64,000 nt of DNA. It comes from Paragordius varius. Taxonomy: Eukaryota; Nematomorpha. The stretch's first letter is position 1. The number at the start of each line of letters is the position of its first letter. Of this stretch, positions 58,301-64,000 are shown in pieces. The position numbers and the translations under genes are program-made. Where the stretch lies: positions 3,100,001 to 3,164,000 of the forward strand of contig OZ176050.1 in NCBI GenBank assembly GCA_964247055.1, written 5' to 3'. Under the pieces are notes generated by a model, which was not told the origin of the DNA, did not search any database, and worked only from the letters and a program-made list of their open reading frames with translations.

Positions 58301-61297
58301 AAAGAAAAAGACTAAATTTTGACGTTTAAGTCCGTACTATTTTTTTCTCTCTGATATTTAAATGACATATTTATATTCAAAAGATAGAGTTTAAAACGCT
58401 TTAATAAATGATATTAGATTTATAAAATAATAACATTTTATTATAAAGTTATATTTAATTTTCTCTCGATTTTCTGTTTTTGAAAAATTGAAAAACCTAT
58501 AATATTTCAATCTGATTGGCGGGATCAGAAATTTTTTCACATTCGGTTTTAAAACACTCTAATTAGTCATAATTTAAAAGTTTGAGTGGTGGTGCTCAAA
58601 AATGTCCAAATTTGTCGACTAGTGTTATGTAAATAAGTATAATTTTAATTATATTTTATTATTTATAAATATTTTTTTATAAAATTATACAATAACAAAT
58701 TTTAGACCGATCTAATGAAAGATCTTAAGGTAAACTGCGATTTCACAAATGAAATGTTTGATTACATGCAACTGATGCTTCGAAGAATATGCTTAAATTG
58801 TAAGTCTTTTATCATATAGACTTTAATTAATATCTAAAATAATTTTGTGAAATATTTTCTTTCTTAACTTTTAACAATTTACAACATATTTTCAAGAAAA
58901 TCAAAAAAGCGGTCATTTTCTTGATCAATTTATAAGCATATTTTGAGTTATTTAAAAACTCTTGCAATAGTTACCATTTATTTTTGAAAGAAAATAGTAC
59001 AATATAAAATTTTATAGATGGGGCTGGACTTATTTATACATCTTGTTTGGAAGATATAAATTGTGATGTCCTCAAACATTATCTCATACACCTTTTATAT
59101 GGGTTTCCATTTGATCAACCACCCAAAATTATTGAAAATGAATCAATATTTATGTAACTTTTATATTTTTAAATTTAATTTTATTGCAGTTTTTTTATCA
59201 TATCATAAATTAAGGATATATATTAATTATAAATTCTAATGAATTTAAATTTTAAAACTTTATAATATTTATAAAGTTTATATAGGATTTTACCGCTACG
59301 CATCGAAATTTGGATAATTTCAAATTTTTTTATACGAATAAACTTAAAATTGTCAAAAAATTTTGACAAATAAAATTATTTAATTTTATTGTAAATTTGG
59401 TGGCGGTATAAAATTAAATTAAAGTATATTTAAATTTTTCTATTTTTTATGATATTGCCCCAGTATTATTTTTTTGCCCAATATTCTTTATTAAGTTGAT
59501 ATAACAAACCCTTAAAATTTGTTTTATTATTATTTTGGATAATTTTTTTTAGCTTTATTACTATTTGTTAATTGATATTTTAGTCCAATAGGCTGGGATA
59601 CGACCAAAAAAATATCAATACTTATTGACAGTTTGTCCAACATAAATCCAGACTCAGAATACCGCGATGTTTTGGGGCCACATCCATTCAAAGAAGTATT
59701 TAAAAAAGAAGGATTTTTGATAATATTTATCCTAAATGATTATGTTTATGTCCAATATTTTTTTACAATATAACACTATAATTCAAATTCACCCTAAAAA
59801 TAAATCATAGGGTTAAAATAACTCATATAAAAATATATTCTTATGTGGCATAGTTTATTATTTTTTCAGTATTATATTAATTTTATACGAACATTTTTTA
59901 AAAATATAAAAAATTATAGGTATTTTTTTAATCCTAAAAACACATAATTTATTTTAGGGTTAAGTTTGAGGGTGAATTTGAATTATAAATGGTCTATTAT
60001 TTTTCTCTATTAGAAACCTTTGATCAAGCCGCTAATTCAACCAGAAGATGAACAAACATTTTTGGCTCGAATGCATACACTTTTGCAACAAACCATAAAA
60101 AGCAGAAATGTAAATTTCAAAATAATTTATTTTTATCTTTTTTTTAAAAAAAAAGTTGTTGAAATATTAATATTTATAAAATATTTATTATGTTTTGCCT
60201 TTAATTATAGCAAGACACCCCAATACAGAAAGGTAACCTGGGGAGTTTGATGCCAAAAACAGCTACAACTATAAGACCTTCTCCTGTTTCGTCCCTTATG
60301 AATACACCTTCCCAAAAAGTTATTGCACAATTTATTTAAAAATTTTAATTATTATATGGAATATTTCACAAAATTTTATATTAGACAATTTTCAGGACTT
60401 TACTAGCATATTTTTTCTTAACTTAGATTTAAAAAGCGAACATAAGGTTTCAAAGTTGTTTTTGCATTTAACCAAATAAGGTTCATCGACCTATTACTTT
60501 TTCACAATTAATGTACTTATTAAAACGTTTTTCATATTGAAATGTTTCTCAATCAAAATGGTAAATCGCTTTATTGCCGGGACCTATGCACTCATTATTT
60601 TAATCCATCATTTAACATTTCGACCCTCGATTGAAATAGGAAATCGCTTCATTTTGAAAAATATTTCTGAAAATTTGTATTTTTGACCTTTAATATAAGG
60701 CATATTATCAAAGAATGTTACATTTACAAATTAGCTATAATTATATCTACAAATTTTAGCTAAATAAAATGTTGTATGGTGTCAGTGGGGATGGAAGCAA
60801 TACACCCTTGAATACAACGCTGACCAATATGTCAAACATATCTGCAAATTCAACTATGGATCAATCTATGCTTTCATCTAGCATGCTATTGAATAATCAT
60901 AATACCTCTTCGATTATGAGTACACCTAATCATTCCTTGCTAAGTAATGCCAGCAGTGTTGGAAATTCGGAATCTAACTCTGAACGTGTCCTTATACAAT
61001 TTTTCAATAACCTTCTTAACAAGGGAACTAATAACTTCACAACTAATGTTAATACCCATAATACTAGTTCAACTAGTTCTTTAACAAAAACTCCCTTACT
61101 TAATGTGAATAATGTTTCGGCAGTTGAATCAAAAGGTGGGAATGTTGTTTAAAGCATTTAAGCGGTTTTTTATGATCATTTTATAAATGTTAATATTATT
61201 TTTTAACCTATTAGCCAGTTCTTCTGACGATGATAATGAACCCAATAAAACCACTGAAAACTCATTTACTGTGCCTAAAGATGAAAATCAACAGTGA
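55303..61297 (+). CDS. DYNC1LI: Cytoplasmic dynein light intermediate chain
   Basis: Dynein subunit that links the heavy chain to cargo adaptors. Exons: 55303-55337, 55367-55557, 56350-56835, 56994-57199, 58706-58799, 59018-59153, 59584-59695, 60014-60109, 60211-60318, 60760-61135, 61215-61297, giving 640 residues (human about 500). The Ras-like fold has the P-loop GDYGSGKSS at 37-45. MSNPWDMLDSLHRW matches human MSKPWTALDSLQKW, and GLPILVVLTK, GAGLIYTS, LLYGFPF and IPIGWDTTKKI follow in order. The C-terminal adaptor-binding helix is kept (ERVLIQFFNNLLNKG, about 563-577, cf. GVLANFFNSLLSKK). Extra length is Asn/Ser/Thr-rich linkers in exons 3, 4 and 10. Intron 1 (55338-55366) is 29 nt and restores SIWTEILNEI, cf. 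LWSSILSEV. A second, antisense gene lies inside intron 4. Confidence 0.94.
57484..58153 (-). CDS. Candidate nested antisense multi-pass membrane protein (MARVEL-like?)
   Basis: It lies within dynein LIC intron 4 on the opposite strand. Exon 1 (57795-58153) is open from an ATG and reads NPLFIPSGYTLFFKIIGCFV, then several hydrophobic helices (about 20-38, 47-62, 68-88, 93-110) and GGYAELVQPPG. The Pro-Gly-lead into TM1 and four-helix layout recall MARVEL/physin proteins, but no signature proves it. Exon 1 runs into a stop unless a 19-nt GT-AG intron (57776-57794) is removed; then the frame continues as FLILWLLACLVSYLMPRILL for 96 more residues (216 in all). G+C is much higher than in the host intron, arguing for coding. 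The second exon is AT-rich and less certain. A read-through, shorter protein of 125 residues is the alternative. Confidence 0.5.
59772..59996. mobile_element. MITE copy E (ACCATTTACAG TIR family), shortened
   Basis: It lies in dynein LIC intron 7, ending 17 bp before the acceptor of exon 8. The left end keeps AATTCAAATTCACCC; the right end is GAGGGTGAATTTGAATTAT then AAATGGT. Internal sequence (TATGTGGCATAGTTTATTAT) matches the other copies. Confidence 0.78.
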
Positions 61298-61835
61298 AAA
61301 AATTTATATTTTATCCATATACTTGTTGCTTAATAAATTTAAGTTCGTGGCTTATTTGTTTCTCTATTGGGTTAATTAGTTATTTATGCAGTAATGGCTA
61401 AACCCATATAGTTGTTGCAATATTATTGGTAATTTAAACGGATAAATTTGATATTCATATTTTGTACAAATGACGTATTAGCTTTGAAAAAAACTATTTT
61501 ACTGCATAACTCTTTCCGCACAAAGAGATTTCTGCATCCAATGATAGTTGATGATATTTTATAATAAATGAATATACTAGCTGTGCTCTGCGCATGGCAT
61601 GAAATATTTTTTATGCATCTGGTTACCCGTTCTCATCAAAAGTTGTATGTAATAAAATTGGGCTTAGTTTGTATAGAAAAATTAGAATATTATTTGTAAT
61701 TTAAACATATTATTTGTGGTGTCAATGGTTATGAAATTTATATGACATTTGAAAGAAAAAAAATGTCATCCGATTTGATTAAATATAAAATTTGGCATTT
61801 GGCTAAGATTTGTTATTTTATATTTAATAGGATTT
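61298..61835. other. Convergent 3' spacer, dynein LIC and GT31
   Basis: 538 bp between the two stop codons holding both 3' UTRs. AATAAA-type signals occur near 61330 (LIC strand). No gene. Confidence 0.5.
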
Positions 61836-63146
61836 TTACTTTAATTTATTTACCCAAATATTATTTGTATGAGTATAATTATATTGTAAATAAATAGCTT
61901 GCCATAAATACATGTGTTGTTCAAGGGAATTTATATCAGTAAAAAATGTAAAATTTCTAATTGCTTTAATGGGTAAAGTATATACACTGATTTGAAAATT
62001 TTTCCAATACCTTGCATTATATTTTATATGTTTAATTATGGTAGGATTTATTTCATTTATGTTTTGTAGTGTAAAGAACCTTTTCTTTTTAACTTTTTCG
62101 ATCAAAATGCCTGTTATAAAAACATCTTCATTTTTGAGCGGTTTTGCACCATGTGACACGTTAAGGAGTTTTGAGATTATTTCAGAATCTGTTGGCAATA
62201 AATAGGCTGAACCAAGACAAAAATTGGGGTAAGGACCTAGGAAGGGCCATTCCACAAATGAAACATAATTTTTATGTCTAACATCACGAATTGGGAACCA
62301 ATTCTCAGCCACATCGCATATAAAAGCATTAGATTTTGAGGCAAAACCTTCTGGGACTTTTGGGAAAGTCGTTTTGGTAGTAGATGTATTGCTGACACTT
62401 TGGGTTAAAATATTAATTGGTTTATTATCTAAGGGCATTTTATCGCTAAAATAATCTTTGAGTAATAAAGGTATGTTGGGGAATGTATCATCATCTATCT
62501 TCAAAATTAATGGTTGGAAAACATTTTTACGCTTCTGGAAAAAGGAGACGTGTTGATTTAATTTATGAGCATACATAATACCGAGTATAGTTTTGTAAGG
62601 TAAATGCTTATAATTATCATCAAAATTGGCTTGTAACATGTCATTATACATTTCATTTTCATAATCCAATTTTGTATTGTAATAATTTTGTAAATAATCA
62701 TGTCTGTGTTCTGGAACCAAATTACCTACCAAGAATACATGTTTTACAGTTATTGTACATTTCATTGTTAAATTTTTACGGCTATTATTGGATGGCAAGT
62801 TTATTTCATATGACTCTTTGGCTAGCCATGTACTCCTAATCAATTTTCGCCGTAAAAAATTTAAGGATTTCGACAAAATCACAATGATTAATAAGTTTTG
62901 TTCACGCATTTTTTTGTATTGTTCAACGGTGTGCGTCGGTTGACGTATTATTTGAACATTGGTTAAGTTTAACAGAGTTATTGGTTTTTGGTAGGCAAAA
63001 ACATAAGTATATTGTTGGTCAGCAGCCTTATCCCTATTTTGTCCGGGCGAAGTCCTTAAGTAAATTAAGGGGATAAACCATAAATTGCTTTCATACACAT
63101 AATAGATAATTGTAAAAATCAATAACAATCCAAAATATCGAAACAT
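61836..63146 (-). CDS. Golgi GT31 glycosyltransferase (beta-1,3-galactosyltransferase-like)
   Basis: 436 residues in one exon. The N-terminal hydrophobic segment (about 4-30) is a type II signal anchor, so the enzyme should face the Golgi lumen. GT31 landmarks in order: LRRKLIRSTW (about 98-107), VKHVFLVG, ENEMYNDMLQANFDDNYKHL then PYKTI (about 163-188, cf. E..YxDIlqxDFxDxYxNLTxKT), the metal-binding DDD in LKIDDDTFPN (about 215-224), YPNFCLGSAYLL (about 305-316), and NEDVFITG (about 337). These support an active UDP-sugar transferase adding beta-1,3-linked Gal or GlcNAc; the exact donor cannot be told. It has many N-glycosylation sequons. Like the 7TM gene it lacks introns, unlike its neighbours. 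Confidence 0.92.
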   Translation of the reverse strand: MFRYFGLLLIFTIIYYVYESNLWFIPLIYLRTSPGQNRDKAADQQYTYVFAYQKPITLLNLTNVQIIRQPTHTVEQYKKMREQNLLIIVILSKSLNFLRRKLIRSTWLAKESYEINLPSNNSRKNLTMKCTITVKHVFLVGNLVPEHRHDYLQNYYNTKLDYENEMYNDMLQANFDDNYKHLPYKTILGIMYAHKLNQHVSFFQKRKNVFQPLILKIDDDTFPNIPLLLKDYFSDKMPLDNKPINILTQSVSNTSTTKTTFPKVPEGFASKSNAFICDVAENWFPIRDVRHKNYVSFVEWPFLGPYPNFCLGSAYLLPTDSEIISKLLNVSHGAKPLKNEDVFITGILIEKVKKKRFFTLQNINEINPTIIKHIKYNARYWKNFQISVYTLPIKAIRNFTFFTDINSLEQHMYLWQAIYLQYNYTHTNNIWVNKLK

Positions 63147-64000
63147 TTCAATTAATTTATAGGATTAAGCCTACGTCGATATGTTTTGTAATGCTGATTC
63201 GATATAATAATAGGTATTTTATTAATAAGCTAACTGCTATCAAAAACATCCTAGTTCAATGGCCAAAAATTCGAAAAAAACAAAAAATTTGTACTCACTA
63301 ATCCAATGTCAAATTATTTTTTGGCTAAAATATCTTATTTATTGTGGTTATAACTGATATATAAAAATATTAGGTGTAAATTTTTAATCATTTACACTTT
63401 CATATGGTGTGGTAAAGTTTTATATCACTTTATTTGATACAAATAAATGAAAAGCTTATCAACAATATTTAGCAGATATAATAACATATTTTTTATCTTC
63501 AGGCTATTTCGAAAAATTGCGCGGCCATTAAGGTCAAGTAAGATGGTGACAAAGAAAAGTAATATGTGCTATATATCCGAATTTCAGGGCACAAACTTAA
63601 AAGACCTAAAAAGCAAACGTGTAGGAATAGGTGCTTCATGATAAAATCCGCTTAAAAATATATTTCCTTGTATATATGACAGTAGAATCGTGTGTTGGCT
63701 GTCTGCAGGCTAAAAAATTATCATTGTATTTCCTTATTTATGAAATATAACAGATTCGATTTAGCTAAATAATGCAATGCCCTTTTTACAACCGATTTCA
63801 TTTAGGTCAAGGCGCTCCAATATTACAATATTTAAAAAGGCAGATTTAAATATGGAAAAAAAAATAAAATGTTGTGTTTAGTTTCAGTACAGCTGTCAAG
63901 CCAAGGCTTTTAAACCACCTTCTCTGCATCATATGGTTATAATTCTATCGTTAAAAAGAATTACTGTTTCTTCTCGTTTATCCTAAAATGTTATTTTAAA
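63147..64000. other. Upstream of GT31; possible small plus-strand gene start
   Basis: The left part should hold the GT31 promoter. A somewhat G+C-richer patch (63500-63650) has, after an acceptor-like TTATCTTCAG, an ATG at 63544 reading MVTKKSNMCYISEF then, past a TTTCAG, GTNLKDLKSKRVGIGAS and a stop. I do not recognise it and found no second support, so no gene is called. Confidence 0.35.

Noticed and set aside
3354-61297. Ciliate origin, suggested by introns of about 25 nt
   Set aside because: All three stop codons are used as stops and the gene content (cytohesin, peptide GPCR, NUS1, TTC7) is animal-like.

Overview
This window is AT-rich (roughly three quarters A+T), intron-bearing nuclear DNA from an invertebrate animal. 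The gene set (cytohesin, cytoplasmic dynein light intermediate chain, TTC7, NUS1, an intronless rhodopsin-like peptide receptor, ribosomal P0, a GH18 chitinase, annexins) is metazoan, and TAA, TAG and TGA are all used as stops. The phylum cannot be fixed from the sequence. The most telling trait is spliceosomal introns of only 19-32 nt (mostly 23-29 nt) in seven genes, next to ordinary introns up to about 1.5 kb. Such tiny introns are known in animals mainly from dicyemid mesozoans, so a dicyemid-like or other highly derived parasitic or symbiotic animal is a reasonable but unproven guess.

Layout: 0.2-7.9 kb, two head-to-head annexin genes, both with N-terminal signal peptides (the first runs off the window). 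9.4-12.8 kb, a fold-back hAT DNA transposon with an exact 8-bp target duplication. 13.5-14.0 kb, a Penelope-like retroelement fossil. 14.4-30.0 kb, RPLP0 (minus) and a 26-exon TTC7 (plus) sharing an 84-bp divergent promoter. 30.4-33.7 kb, a secreted GH18 chitinase. 34.0-37.8 kb, a ZBED-type hAT element nested in an older TIR pair. 40.1-41.5 kb, an intronless 7TM receptor. 41.8-47.7 kb, MITEs and a nested palindromic repeat complex. 48.0-49.9 kb, NUS1. 50.9-61.3 kb, cytohesin (minus) and dynein LIC (plus) sharing an 83-bp divergent promoter, with a small antisense membrane-protein gene inside a LIC intron. 61.8-63.1 kb, an intronless GT31 glycosyltransferase.

The genes do not form one pathway. 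Several act at the plasma membrane or secretory route: TTC7 (PI4K complex), cytohesin (Arf GEF with a phosphoinositide-binding PH domain), NUS1 (dolichol for N-glycans), GT31 (Golgi glycans), and secreted annexins and chitinase. Exon boundaries were built by hand from GT-AG sites plus family alignment from memory. In every complete multi-exon model the summed exon length is divisible by three, which supports the structures. No search or transcript data were available.
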